Below, piece after piece: positions 24,310-33,131 of a stretch of DNA of 64,000 nt; the stretch's first letter is position 1; every line of letters begins with the position of its first letter. The stretch is from NCBI GenBank assembly GCA_047936785.1, contig CP176394.1, one strand, 5' to 3'. This DNA comes from Acidaminobacterium chupaoyuni. Lineage in GTDB: Bacteria > Bacillota > Clostridia > Oscillospirales > Butyricicoccaceae. The notes under the pieces were generated by a model. That model was given only the letters and a program-made list of their open reading frames with translations. It was not told the DNA's origin and made no database searches. A program made the position numbers and the translations under genes.

Positions 24310-26130
24310 ATGGCTAAAGGCAGAAAAAGAACGACGGCGCCGGAGGCGAAGTCAAAGGACTTCCTTGACATGATCGCTCCGTCCGTCATCAAGTTCAGTA
24401 CCGACCACATCATCTGTGGCAACACCTTCCGATGCGTCTGGGCGCTCAGAGAGTATCCCACCGCCACTGAGGAGCAGGCAATCCTCCGCCACCTCGGAGA
24501 AAAGGACGGTGTGACGCTCCGCATCTACACCCGTCAGGTCACGCCCAACGAGGAAAAAAAGATCATCCACAATGCGGCCAATAAGAACCGCATGAGCAAA
24601 TCCAACACCAACGACCTCCAGCAGACCGTCACTGCCGAGAGCAATTTGCAGGATGTGGTGACGCTGGTCAACGGCATGCACCGCAATCGCGAACCGCTCC
24701 TCCACTGCGCGGTCTACGTCGAGCTCATCGCTCATGATTACGACGCGCTCAAGCTCCTCCAAACGGACATCCTCACCGAGCTGGTGCGGAGCAAGCTCAA
24801 CGTCGACCGGCTCCTGCTTCGCCAGCAGCAGGGCTTCCTCTGCGTTGGCCCCAGCGGGTACAACGCCTTCGGCAGCCAGTTCGAGCGCGTCCTGCCGGCC
24901 AGCTCCGTCGCCAATCTCTATCCGTTCAATTATTCCGGCAAGACGGACGCCCACGGTTTTTATATCGGCAGGGATAAGTTCGGCAGCAACATCCTCGTGG
25001 ATCTGGACAAGCGTGACGACGATAAAACCAACCCCTGCTGTCTTATCCTGGGCAACAGCGGCCAGGGCAAGAGCTATCTGCTCAAGCTCCTGCTGTGCAA
25101 TCTCCTCGAGTCGGGGAAGAATGTTCTCTGCCTCGATCCCGAGCATGAGTATATCGACCTCGCGGAGAACTGCGGTGGGTGTTTCACCGACCTCATGTCC
25201 GGGGAATATCTCATCAACCCCATTCAGCCCAAGTCATGGGATGAGGATGGCGGCGGGGACATGGACGCTCCACAGGCGTTCCGGCAGAGGACGAAGCTCT
25301 CCCAGCACATCTCATTTCTCAAGGACTTTTTTCGCTGCTACAAGGATTTCGATGACCGGCATATCGACGCCATCGAGATCATGTTGGGCAAGCTCTACGC
25401 CAAGTGGGGCATCAGCGACCGCACCAATTTCAGTCGAATGCAGCCCGAGGATTACCCCATCCTCTCGGATCTGTACGAGCTCATCGAAACTGAATACAAG
25501 GGCTACGACGAATCGAAATACCAACTCTACACAGCCGAGTTGCTGCAGGATATTCTGTTGGGGCTCCACTCCATGTGCCAGGGCGCCGAAAGCAAGTTTT
25601 TCAACGGACGCACGAACATAAAGAGCGACCGCTTTATCGTGTTCGGGGTGAAGGGCGTGCTCCAGGCCAGCAAGAACGTGCGAAACGCCCTGCTGTTCAA
25701 TGTGTTGTCCTTCATGTCGGACAAACTGCTGACCGAGGGAAACACCGTCGCGTCAATAGACGAGCTGTATCTGTTTCTCACCAATCTGACGGCTATCGAG
25801 TATATCCGAAACTTCATGAAGCGGGTCAGAAAGAAGGAGTCCAGCGTGATCCTCGCCAGTCAGAACCTTGAGGACTTTGCCATCCCCGGCATCGCCGAGC
25901 TGACCAAGCCCCTGTTCAGCATCCCGACCCACGCATTCCTGTTCAATGCCGGCCAGATCGACAAGCGGTTTTATATGGATACGCTCCAGCTTGAAGAATC
26001 CGAGTACAACCTCATCCGCTTCCCCCAGCGGGGCGTATGCCTGTATAAGTGCGGCAACGAGCGATACAACCTCGCCGTTCACGCCCCGGCATATAAAGAG
26101 AAGCTGTTCGGCAAGGCTGGTGGACGGTAA
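24310..26130 (+). CDS. virB4: VirB4-like conjugation ATPase
   Basis: A 606-residue ATPase. The N-terminal ~200 residues are a VirB4-type membrane-proximal domain. The Walker A motif GNSGQGKS lies near residues 247-254, the Walker B region (ASIDELYLFLTNL) near 480, and a late motif (ILASQNLEDFAIPGI) near 515. VirB4 ATPases drive assembly and substrate transfer of type IV secretion machines. I start at 24310 after AAGGAGGCAG, not at the ATG at 24265. Its last base overlaps the first base of the next gene's ATG. Confidence 0.9.
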   Translation: MAKGRKRTTAPEAKSKDFLDMIAPSVIKFSTDHIICGNTFRCVWALREYPTATEEQAILRHLGEKDGVTLRIYTRQVTPNEEKKIIHNAANKNRMSKSNTNDLQQTVTAESNLQDVVTLVNGMHRNREPLLHCAVYVELIAHDYDALKLLQTDILTELVRSKLNVDRLLLRQQQGFLCVGPSGYNAFGSQFERVLPASSVANLYPFNYSGKTDAHGFYIGRDKFGSNILVDLDKRDDDKTNPCCLILGNSGQGKSYLLKLLLCNLLESGKNVLCLDPEHEYIDLAENCGGCFTDLMSGEYLINPIQPKSWDEDGGGDMDAPQAFRQRTKLSQHISFLKDFFRCYKDFDDRHIDAIEIMLGKLYAKWGISDRTNFSRMQPEDYPILSDLYELIETEYKGYDESKYQLYTAELLQDILLGLHSMCQGAESKFFNGRTNIKSDRFIVFGVKGVLQASKNVRNALLFNVLSFMSDKLLTEGNTVASIDELYLFLTNLTAIEYIRNFMKRVRKKESSVILASQNLEDFAIPGIAELTKPLFSIPTHAFLFNAGQIDKRFYMDTLQLEESEYNLIRFPQRGVCLYKCGNERYNLAVHAPAYKEKLFGKAGGR

Positions 26131-27326
26131 TGGCGCTCACTGCGGCAGCGGCAGCCAAAATTGCCGCAACCGTTCTCACTAACGAAAAGCTGCGCAAAAC
26201 TGCTGGCTGGATTATTGCGGCGATCCTCTCTCCGCTCATCCTGCTCCTCGTTATCATCTGCAGTTTTATGTCGGGCGGCGCAGACCACAATGTGCAGGCG
26301 CTGGAGCTTTCGTATTACGGCGGTATGATCGCCGGCGAGGTGCCAGAGGCATACCGTCAGCATATCGAGGATATTCGAGCCAGCTTCGCCATCCTCGAGG
26401 GCAACATCGCATCCATCAACGCTATGACCGAGAACGGTAACGGCCTTGACTCTCACCGGGTCAAGGCCATTTTTTATTCTCTGTTTTTCGGCGCTGAAAA
26501 TCCAACAGAAGTGGGTATCGCGCAGTTCGCCGACTGCTTTGTCACCTATGAGCAGCGCACCAATACATGGATGGACGATGACGGCGTGGAGCATAACGAC
26601 ACCTACACCGTGGCCGTTCCCCTCCCGCTCGAAACTGCCTACGCCAACATCCAGAGCGTCATGGGCGTAAGCATCACTGACGCTGTGCGTGAAAATGTCA
26701 CAGCGATCATGCTTCGGACGCAGAGCGGCGGCGATACCTTCTCCGGCGCATATCTGCGGGGCGACGGAACCAGCATCGAGCTGGATGTCTCGGCGTTCAC
26801 AGATCCTACAACCAAAAACAATCTCGACCTTGTGGCCTACGCCGTGAGCGCGTGGGAAAACGGCTGGGGGTATGTGTGGGGCACATATGGTTCCGTCCTC
26901 ACCGATTCGTTGTTTGCGTACAAGCTGGAGCAGTACCCGGAGGGCGTGGGCAACTACGCAGATTTCATCCGCGAGAATTGGCTCGGCGGCCGCACCACAG
27001 ACTGCGTTGGACTGATTAAAGGTTATGGCTGGCTGGACGTCAGCGACATGAGCATCGGTTACGGCACAAACGGGATGCCGGACATCGGCGCGGATTCCAT
27101 GTACGAAAACGCCTCAGTCAAGGGGGATATGTCCTGCATGCCCGACACACCGGGGCTGGCCGTATGGCACAGTGGACATATCGGCGTCTACATCGGAAAC
27201 GGCGAGGTCATCGAAGCCATGGGAACCAAGTACGGCGTAGTCAAGACGCAGCTCTCGGAGCGGAGCTGGACGGCATGGCTGGAGATCCCGTATATCAACT
27301 ATATTACTGTGGAGGAAATACGATGA
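26130..27326 (+). CDS. Membrane-anchored NlpC/P60 cell-wall hydrolase
   Basis: A 398-residue protein with a membrane helix (~25-47) and an extracellular part. The C-terminal ~130 residues are an NlpC/P60 cysteine peptidase: the catalytic cysteine in TTDCVGLIKG (near 291) and the histidine in HSGHIGVYIGNG (near 350). The middle region (about 60-250) may be a second, lysozyme-like domain, as in CwlT of ICEBs1, but I cannot identify catalytic residues there. Such enzymes locally open the peptidoglycan for the conjugation channel. It follows VirB4 directly. Confidence 0.85.
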   Translation: MALTAAAAAKIAATVLTNEKLRKTAGWIIAAILSPLILLLVIICSFMSGGADHNVQALELSYYGGMIAGEVPEAYRQHIEDIRASFAILEGNIASINAMTENGNGLDSHRVKAIFYSLFFGAENPTEVGIAQFADCFVTYEQRTNTWMDDDGVEHNDTYTVAVPLPLETAYANIQSVMGVSITDAVRENVTAIMLRTQSGGDTFSGAYLRGDGTSIELDVSAFTDPTTKNNLDLVAYAVSAWENGWGYVWGTYGSVLTDSLFAYKLEQYPEGVGNYADFIRENWLGGRTTDCVGLIKGYGWLDVSDMSIGYGTNGMPDIGADSMYENASVKGDMSCMPDTPGLAVWHSGHIGVYIGNGEVIEAMGTKYGVVKTQLSERSWTAWLEIPYINYITVEEIR

Positions 27327-27697
27327 GTGAAGAAAACAGAAAACTGCGAGTCCTGTGCGTAGAACCCGGCAAGCCTCCGGAGGTAAAAGAAATCGGCTCA
27401 GACCTCACCAGTCTTCAGGCAGAGGTTGCTGGTCTGATGGAATGCGTTTATATGGATGACGCAGTGGTACTTGTCTGCAATGAGGAAGGCAAGCTCAACG
27501 GCATGGAAATGAATCGACGGCTCGGAGATGACATCATTTGTGGGCCATTCTTTCTTGTTGGCGATGATGGTGAGGGCGACTTTATCTCCCTAACAGATTC
27601 ACAAATTGATAACTGTCAGGAACGCTTCGTGCAACCGGAACAGTTCGCAGAGCACGAACCCAACGCCGAGCCCTTCATGCGCTTTATCACATTTTGA
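27323..27697 (+). CDS. DUF3846-like protein
   Basis: A 124-residue protein starting at ATG 27323 after GGAGGAAATAC, overlapping the previous stop by four bases. The pattern (LRVLCVEPGKPPEVKEIGSD ... GLMECVYMDDAVVLVCNEEG ... ICGPFFLVGDD) is that of the DUF3846 family common in mobile elements. No function is known for the family. Confidence 0.75.
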   Translation: MSEENRKLRVLCVEPGKPPEVKEIGSDLTSLQAEVAGLMECVYMDDAVVLVCNEEGKLNGMEMNRRLGDDIICGPFFLVGDDGEGDFISLTDSQIDNCQERFVQPEQFAEHEPNAEPFMRFITF

Positions 27698-27711
27698 CTG
27701 GAGGAATTATT

Positions 27712-28002
27712 TTGAGCACTATAAATATCACTATCTCATTCGATGAGGAAAAGTTGAAAGCTCTGGATTTCACTCTCAGTAAAGACAATACTACCGCGCA
27801 GAAGCGTGTCGAAAAGATGCTCCTTGATCTTTATGAGAATACAGTACCGGAAGCGTTGCGAGAATATGTTGATAGCAGGAGTACACCTCCCGCGCCCAAG
27901 TCCAAGCGTCCGTCGAGGCCCGCAGTTAAGAAGGCGGCAACAGAGCCAAAGCCTTCTTTTCCTGTTGTTGCGCCGGTAAAGGAGGTCGAACAAAATGGCT
28001 GA
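27712..28002 (+). CDS. Small RHH-like ICE protein (DUF6103-like)
   Basis: A 96-residue protein: a short beta strand (INITISFDEEKLKALDFTLS) and two helices in the first 60 residues resemble a ribbon-helix-helix DNA-binding fold. A basic, Pro/Lys-rich tail (residues ~62-90) follows. The start is TTG at 27712 after GGAGGAATTA. It resembles the DUF6103 group of ICE proteins as I remember it. It overlaps the next gene by eight bases. Confidence 0.6.
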   Translation: MSTINITISFDEEKLKALDFTLSKDNTTAQKRVEKMLLDLYENTVPEALREYVDSRSTPPAPKSKRPSRPAVKKAATEPKPSFPVVAPVKEVEQNG

Positions 28003-29014
28003 CGATATTTCTCTCGAACTGTGGATGGACAGACGCAGGTTGGCGGCGCTGGAGCGCGTGATGGCAGAGAGCGGCACAGATACGCAAACGGTCATGCAGG
28101 CCCGCTTCGATGAGTTGTATCGTCAGTATGTCCCGGCGCAGGAGCGCACCGATATCAACAACGCCATCGAAGCGGAACGACTCGCCGCCGAGCGGCTGGC
28201 GGAAGAACGCCGCTGCGTCTGTGCTTTCCATGTAACGGAGAATGGGCAGAGCCTGTATTTTTCCGTAGACAATGGTCTCGAACTGCTGGATGCGGCGAAA
28301 AAGGTGCGCTCGTATCTGACTGCGGAGCCTGCGGCAAAGCCCTCCAGCTTCGACAAAATGTTCCTGCACCCAACTGAGATCTCCACAGAGAGGTTCGACG
28401 AGTTGGTAGGCATTCGCATGGAGAACACCGGCAAGGTCACCGGCGTGTTCGATATTGATTTCGACAAACGGGAGTTCTCCGCTGTCAATATCATGGACGG
28501 CTGGAAAACCTTTGCCCTTGGCGATGTATCCGCCGCAGCCTATCACGCAACCCGAAAGCATCTGCTCTCCGTTGACCAACAGTACGAGCGCCTGCTGAAC
28601 CGTCTGAGCGGCAAGGGTATCACCTCGGCAGGGCATCTCAGCTCCCGCAACATTTCCTTCTCAGATGAAATCATCGGAGATGACGGCAAGCTCAATTTCT
28701 ATATGGACTGTGCCTTCGATGTGGATGCGGTGTTCGGGACGAATGTATGCACCAGCGAAAATGACGACTATCTGAATGTCTACGCCAACTACGACATGGA
28801 GTCTCAGCAGGTTTGTGACGAATTGAGTATCGTGCTGTGGAAGGGCGATGACAACCCTGAAGAAATGACCTACACGCTCAACGCCGCTGAAAAAGAAGTA
28901 CTGCGCCGCGCCATGGATGATTACTGCCTCAAGCAGACCGGAATGACGCTGACCAATTACTCCGTCCAGCGCATGGCCGAGGACGCATCCCCAACGATGG
29001 AGCCGACGATGTAG
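27995..29014 (+). CDS. ICE protein of unknown function
   Basis: A 339-residue acidic, soluble protein. Residues ~1-70 are helical and rich in Arg and Ala (AIEAERLAAERLAEERR). Several beta-strand-rich segments follow (IGDDGKLNFYMDCAFDVDAVFG near 225-246), then a Met-rich tail (SPTMEPTM). It may be related to the protein at 8429. It is the last gene of this operon. I recognise no catalytic motif; accessory or anti-defence roles are possible but unsupported. Confidence 0.5.
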   Translation: MADDISLELWMDRRRLAALERVMAESGTDTQTVMQARFDELYRQYVPAQERTDINNAIEAERLAAERLAEERRCVCAFHVTENGQSLYFSVDNGLELLDAAKKVRSYLTAEPAAKPSSFDKMFLHPTEISTERFDELVGIRMENTGKVTGVFDIDFDKREFSAVNIMDGWKTFALGDVSAAAYHATRKHLLSVDQQYERLLNRLSGKGITSAGHLSSRNISFSDEIIGDDGKLNFYMDCAFDVDAVFGTNVCTSENDDYLNVYANYDMESQQVCDELSIVLWKGDDNPEEMTYTLNAAEKEVLRRAMDDYCLKQTGMTLTNYSVQRMAEDASPTMEPTM

Positions 29015-29040
29015 GTTGCAATTTTACATCTTTGTATTTT

Positions 29041-29076
29041 GTGCACCGACTTTTTCGTTGGTGTTGGTGAATAGCT
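29041..29076 (+). promoter_or_regulatory. Second copy of TTCGTTGG-GTTGGT motif
   Basis: TTTTTCGTTGGTGTTGGTGAATAGCT closely matches 22904-22928, and in the same frame ends a short peptide RWCW-stop. It precedes the gene at 29150. The repeated use upstream of two conjugation-region operons suggests a shared control signal. Confidence 0.35.
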
Positions 29077-29149
29077 TTCCATCGCGGATTGTGGCATTGT
29101 GTTGACAAGGCTGATAAAGCCAAAAACAAATAGACAGGAGAGTTGAAGA

Positions 29150-29572
29150 ATGGATACAATTAGAGCTATGGAATTACAGGAGAAAATCTCGCGCGAGGCA
29201 TGTGCAATGATTGCGCTTGCCGGTAAAGACGCAGACGTGAGCAACCATGTGCGAACGGTTGAACTCATCGGAAAGGCGTGGGGCCTGTCTCAGGTGAAGA
29301 CTGAAGAAATACTGGAGAATGTCCGAAAAGGACAGACGGATGGCTTGCCCGATGAGATGATAAGCGACCGCACCCTGCTGGCGAACTGGTCGGGGTTGGA
29401 AATCCTTGATGTTCAGTCAGATTTGTTCGAAACAGCAATCCGGCTTGATACCTGCGGTGAGCGCACAACGCTGTTTAACATGGCACAGGAAATCGGTGAA
29501 ACGCAGAACCTGCTGGACTGGATTGAGCAGACCCCGGCTGAAAAGCAGGCATGGATGGCTCCAGCCAACTAA
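29150..29572 (+). CDS. ICE protein of unknown function
   Basis: A 140-residue, mainly helical, acidic protein (MDTIRAMELQEKISREACAM ... EQTPAEKQAWMAPAN) preceded by AGGAGAG. The middle contains KAWGLSQVKTEEILENV, a helix-turn-helix-like stretch, but the match is not convincing. It stands alone between the DUF operon and the presumed oriT region. Confidence 0.45.
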   Translation: MDTIRAMELQEKISREACAMIALAGKDADVSNHVRTVELIGKAWGLSQVKTEEILENVRKGQTDGLPDEMISDRTLLANWSGLEILDVQSDLFETAIRLDTCGERTTLFNMAQEIGETQNLLDWIEQTPAEKQAWMAPAN

Positions 29573-29973
29573 GCTCAGTCACAGCGACAAGGCCGTCCCA
29601 CACGCTGGGACGGCTTCGCTCGTTCACCACGCCTTGCGCCTGTGTTCGCCCCGTGTGGCGCTTTTCGGGCAAGGGAGGCATCCGTACCCCTGCGCGCCTT
29701 TGGAACGCCGTGTCGGGGGCTGTCGGGAAGGGTGAACCCCCCTATCGAAAAGAGTACAGGATAAAGAGGTGGCGTCAAAAACGCCGCCGCCTCGCTTCAC
29801 ACCGCCCCGCAATGCGGGTCGGGGAACGGTTTTCGAGAATAGAGCCATGATGTCATTTTTCGCAGATTTGGTCAACCGTGATATCATCGCCGCCCGAAAG
29901 CACAGCCATAAGAGGATTTCCCGTGCGCCATCCCCGGCGTCACGGGCTTTTTTATTGAAACGGAGGAAGCACA
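29573..29973. other. Non-coding region upstream of relaxase genes, candidate oriT
   Basis: A 400-base stretch without a convincing gene. It holds a 9-base perfect hairpin (GCCGTCCCA with TGGGACGGC, 29592-29614), which may end the upstream gene, a GGGGG/CCCCC inverted pair near 29715-29742, and a terminator at 29920-29955. In this ICE type oriT normally lies just upstream of the MobC-like and relaxase genes, so it is the best candidate here. No known nick sequence was identified. Confidence 0.4.
29920..29955 (+). terminator. Terminator-like hairpin before MobC-like gene
   Basis: CCCGTG (29920-29925) and CACGGG (29941-29946) enclose an inner GC-rich stem (CGCC/GGCG) and are followed by CTTTTTTATT. 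Confidence 0.65.
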
Positions 29974-30387
29974 ATGGCAAAAGAAAAATACAGATTTCCG
30001 CTGCGTCTCACGCCCGAGGTACAGCACATGATGAAAGAGGCCATGCCGCACGACAACAGCCAGAGTCAGAATGAGTATATCGAGAAGGCCATCCGCTTTT
30101 ACTCCGGCTACCTCATGACAAAGGACAGCACGGAGTATCTCACGCCGACGCTGGTGGAATTGCTGCGCGGTACGCTGGACAGCTTCGGCGCGCACATCAA
30201 CCGCAGCCTGTTCCGGCTGTGTGTGGAGAACGCCATCATGGAAAACATCCTCGCCGCCGGTCTGGAGATGCGGGACGATGAACTCAAGAAGCTTCGCGCG
30301 CGGTGTATCGCGGAGGTCAAGCGCACCAACGGCCGCCTCTCCTTCGAGGACAACCTCCGCTTCCAGCAGGGCGAGGATATGGACTAA
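29974..30387 (+). CDS. MobC-like relaxosome accessory protein
   Basis: A 137-residue protein with an N-terminal strand and helices (YRFPLRLTPEVQHMMKEAMP ... SQNEYIEKAIRFYSGYL) of ribbon-helix-helix type, then long helices (~75-135). Position immediately upstream of the relaxase and size agree with MobC-like proteins that bind oriT and help the relaxase. ACGGAGGAAGC precedes the ATG; the relaxase gene starts three bases after the stop. Confidence 0.65.
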   Translation: MAKEKYRFPLRLTPEVQHMMKEAMPHDNSQSQNEYIEKAIRFYSGYLMTKDSTEYLTPTLVELLRGTLDSFGAHINRSLFRLCVENAIMENILAAGLEMRDDELKKLRARCIAEVKRTNGRLSFEDNLRFQQGEDMD

Positions 30388-30390
30388 GCC

Positions 30391-33015
30391 ATGCCGCGGC
30401 TCATCTTTATCTCACCATACCTCAAGGGCGGCGGTGGGAACGCGCCGCATCTTTCGTATCTCGTCAAGTACATCGCCACACGCCCCGGCGCCGCTCCCGC
30501 GCCGGACGAGAGCGGCAAGCTCCCGGCTACGGTGAAGCAGAAAGAGCTCATCGCAAATCTCGCCCGTGACTTTCCGCTCACCAAGCGGCGCTTTGAGTAC
30601 GAAGACTTTCTGGCGAACCCGACGCGGGAAAACGCCTCGGACTATATACAAGTTGCCTTGGAGCAGAACCTCGACCAGCTCGGCAAGCGGGAAAACTATG
30701 TGGACTACATCGCCACACGCCCCGGCGCTGTTCGCTCCGGGGCGCACGGCCTGTTCAGCGGCGGCAGCGACAAGCTGGTGATCGCTCATGTGCAGAACGA
30801 GGTGGCGAATCACTCCGGCAATGTGTGGACGCCCATCGTGTCCCTGCGGCGGGAGGATGCGTCGGCCATGGGCTACGAGGACGCGGAGAGCTGGAAAACG
30901 CTCCTGTCCTCCTGCGCCTCCGACTTCGCCAAGGGCTACAAGATCAAGCCGGAGAACCTCAGATGGTACGCTTCGTTCCACAACGAGTCACATCATCCCC
31001 ACGCGCACATGATCATCTACTCCGCCGACCCCTCCGAGGGCTTCCTCACAAAAAAGGGAATCCAGCAGATCAAGTCCGGCTTGGTGGCACGGATCTTCCC
31101 CGAGCAGCTCCAAGAGCTGTACACGGCGCAGACCCAGCGGCGGGACGCACTGGTGGCAGACGCCCGCACAGTCATGCAGGGGCTGACGGAGCGCATGGAG
31201 AGCGGTGTCCTTCGGAACGAACGCATCGAGAAGCTCATGGTGCACCTCGCCGGCCGTCTGCAATACCTCTCGGGGAAAAAGCAGTATGGCTATCTGCCGG
31301 CCAAGCTGAAAGCTGTGGTGGACGAGATCGTGGGTGAGCTGGAGAGGGATGAGCGTATCGCCGAAGCCTATCGCCTGTGGTATGAGCTGAGAAACGAGGT
31401 GACCGCGTCCTATCGCGACACGCCGGACGCGCCGCTCCCGCTCTCCCAGCAGAAGGAGTTCAAGCAGATCCGCAACGCCGTGGTCACGGAGGCTGTGAAG
31501 CTCATGGGACGGCAGTTCACCTTTGAGGAATCGCCGCAGGCCGACGCGCTGTTCCCGGCTGAGAATACAAACGCCGTACCTCCTGACGATGCCGAGCCGG
31601 TTGAAGCGGTGGACGCGGCACAGCCGGAGCGCAACGCCGCTCCCGTCGTGGAATGGAGCAGACGGTATAAGCAGGCGCGCAAATATCTCTACGGCTCTGA
31701 CAACACGCCAAGAGATTTCGCAAAAGCCTACGCCCTGTTTTTATCCGAAGCCGAGCGCGGCAACGCCCTCGCCATGCACGACCTCGGCCGGATGCTGGCG
31801 GATGGGCTGGGCGTGGAAGCCGACGCGGAGCTGTCATATGAATGGTACGCAAAAGCTCTGGCGGCGTTTACTGCCGCGGAGCAGGCCGAACCGTGGGACT
31901 ATCTCGAATACCGTATCGGCAAGCTGTACGCGGCGGGGCTGGGTACGGAACAGGACTATGGAGCGGCGGCGCGCTGGTTTTCCATGGCCGCGCCGGAGAA
32001 CAAATACGCCGCATACTCTCTCGGCGGGCTTTACTATCATGGGCATGGCGTGGAGCAGAGCTTTGAACGGGCGCTGGCGCTCTACCGGCAATCGGCTGAC
32101 AGTGGCTTCCCATACGCCGCCTTTTCTCTCGCCAAGATGCTGCGGGATGGGATCGGCACAGCGCCGGACGCCGCCGAAGCGGACAAGTATTTCCGCATGG
32201 CTTTCTCCGGCTTTCGAACTCTCGAAAAGAAGAATCATGACGATAAGCTCCAATACCGGCTTGGCTGGATGCTCCTAAACGGCGTTGGCACGGAAAAGGA
32301 TATCCCCGCCGCGCTGGAATACTTCGAGGAATCCGCAAAGCTGGGAAACCCCTTTGCGTCCTATCAGCTTGCGAAGTACATCCTCGCCGACGAAAGCTCC
32401 GCGCCCATCCGTGTGCGGGAGGCTGTCGCTTATCTGCGCCGCGCCGCCGACTGCGGGAACCCCTTCGCCCAATACGCGCTGGGAAAGCTCTATGCCGAGG
32501 GAAACCGCATCCAAAAAAACATCCCCGAGGCGCTCCGGCTTTTGAAGCTCGCCGCCGACCAGGGCAGCGACCTTGCCATGTACCGGCTCGGCAGGCTGTA
32601 TCTCTCCGGCGAGGATATCCCCAAGGACACGGCCGCCGCCATCAGGTGGATGACGGCCGCCGCGGAGAAGAACGATGAGTACGCCCAATATGCCCTCGGC
32701 AAGCTCTATCTCACCGGCGAGGGTGTGCAAAAGGACGAAGACGCCGCCGTGGGCTGGTTCACGCTCTCGGCGGCGCAGGGCAATGTCTATGCTCAGTTTT
32801 TCCTTGACCACATAGACAGCTTCCGTGATCCGTCCATCTTCATGGCGGCGACGAGGCTGCTGCATCACATGAGCCGGGTGTTCAGTGACGCGCCTCCCGC
32901 ACCGAGAACCGGCCCCGGCGTTAAGCTCGACCGCAAGCTCCTGCGGAAGCTGCGGGAGAAGAAAATAGCCCAGGGTCACAAGCGGGACGATCACGAACAG
33001 GAAATGACAATGTAA
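30391..33015 (+). CDS. MobP-type relaxase with Sel1 repeats
   Basis: An 874-residue protein. The N-terminal ~300 residues are a relaxase of the MobP class with the metal-binding histidine motif HNESHHPHAHMIIYS near 197-211; the segment IATRPGA occurs twice (~30 and ~110). From residue ~430 to ~815 there are about ten Sel1-type repeats (patterns such as AMHDLGRMLADGLGVEAD and YALGKLYLTGEGVQKD), which form a protein-binding solenoid. The tail is basic. It would nick oriT and lead the strand into the recipient. The relaxase-Sel1 fusion is seen in clostridial elements of the MobP3 type, as far as I recall. Confidence 0.85.
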   Translation: MPRLIFISPYLKGGGGNAPHLSYLVKYIATRPGAAPAPDESGKLPATVKQKELIANLARDFPLTKRRFEYEDFLANPTRENASDYIQVALEQNLDQLGKRENYVDYIATRPGAVRSGAHGLFSGGSDKLVIAHVQNEVANHSGNVWTPIVSLRREDASAMGYEDAESWKTLLSSCASDFAKGYKIKPENLRWYASFHNESHHPHAHMIIYSADPSEGFLTKKGIQQIKSGLVARIFPEQLQELYTAQTQRRDALVADARTVMQGLTERMESGVLRNERIEKLMVHLAGRLQYLSGKKQYGYLPAKLKAVVDEIVGELERDERIAEAYRLWYELRNEVTASYRDTPDAPLPLSQQKEFKQIRNAVVTEAVKLMGRQFTFEESPQADALFPAENTNAVPPDDAEPVEAVDAAQPERNAAPVVEWSRRYKQARKYLYGSDNTPRDFAKAYALFLSEAERGNALAMHDLGRMLADGLGVEADAELSYEWYAKALAAFTAAEQAEPWDYLEYRIGKLYAAGLGTEQDYGAAARWFSMAAPENKYAAYSLGGLYYHGHGVEQSFERALALYRQSADSGFPYAAFSLAKMLRDGIGTAPDAAEADKYFRMAFSGFRTLEKKNHDDKLQYRLGWMLLNGVGTEKDIPAALEYFEESAKLGNPFASYQLAKYILADESSAPIRVREAVAYLRRAADCGNPFAQYALGKLYAEGNRIQKNIPEALRLLKLAADQGSDLAMYRLGRLYLSGEDIPKDTAAAIRWMTAAAEKNDEYAQYALGKLYLTGEGVQKDEDAAVGWFTLSAAQGNVYAQFFLDHIDSFRDPSIFMAATRLLHHMSRVFSDAPPAPRTGPGVKLDRKLLRKLREKKIAQGHKRDDHEQEMTM

Positions 33016-33067
33016 TAATCGCTTCAGATGAAATGAGCGGCACGCGCATTTGTGATTTCAGCTTCAC

Positions 33068-33102
33068 TTTTGATTCGATACACTGTGTGTAGTGAATCAA
33101 AA
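33068..33102. repeat. Inverted repeat after relaxase gene
   Basis: TTTTGATTC (33068-33076) and GAATCAAAA (33094-33102) are perfect arms, with a second inner pair CACT/AGTG. It may be an operator for the Toprim-VirD4 operon or a weak terminator. Confidence 0.5.
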
Positions 33103-33131
33103 AGCAATGAGCATCCACGGATCATATAGAT

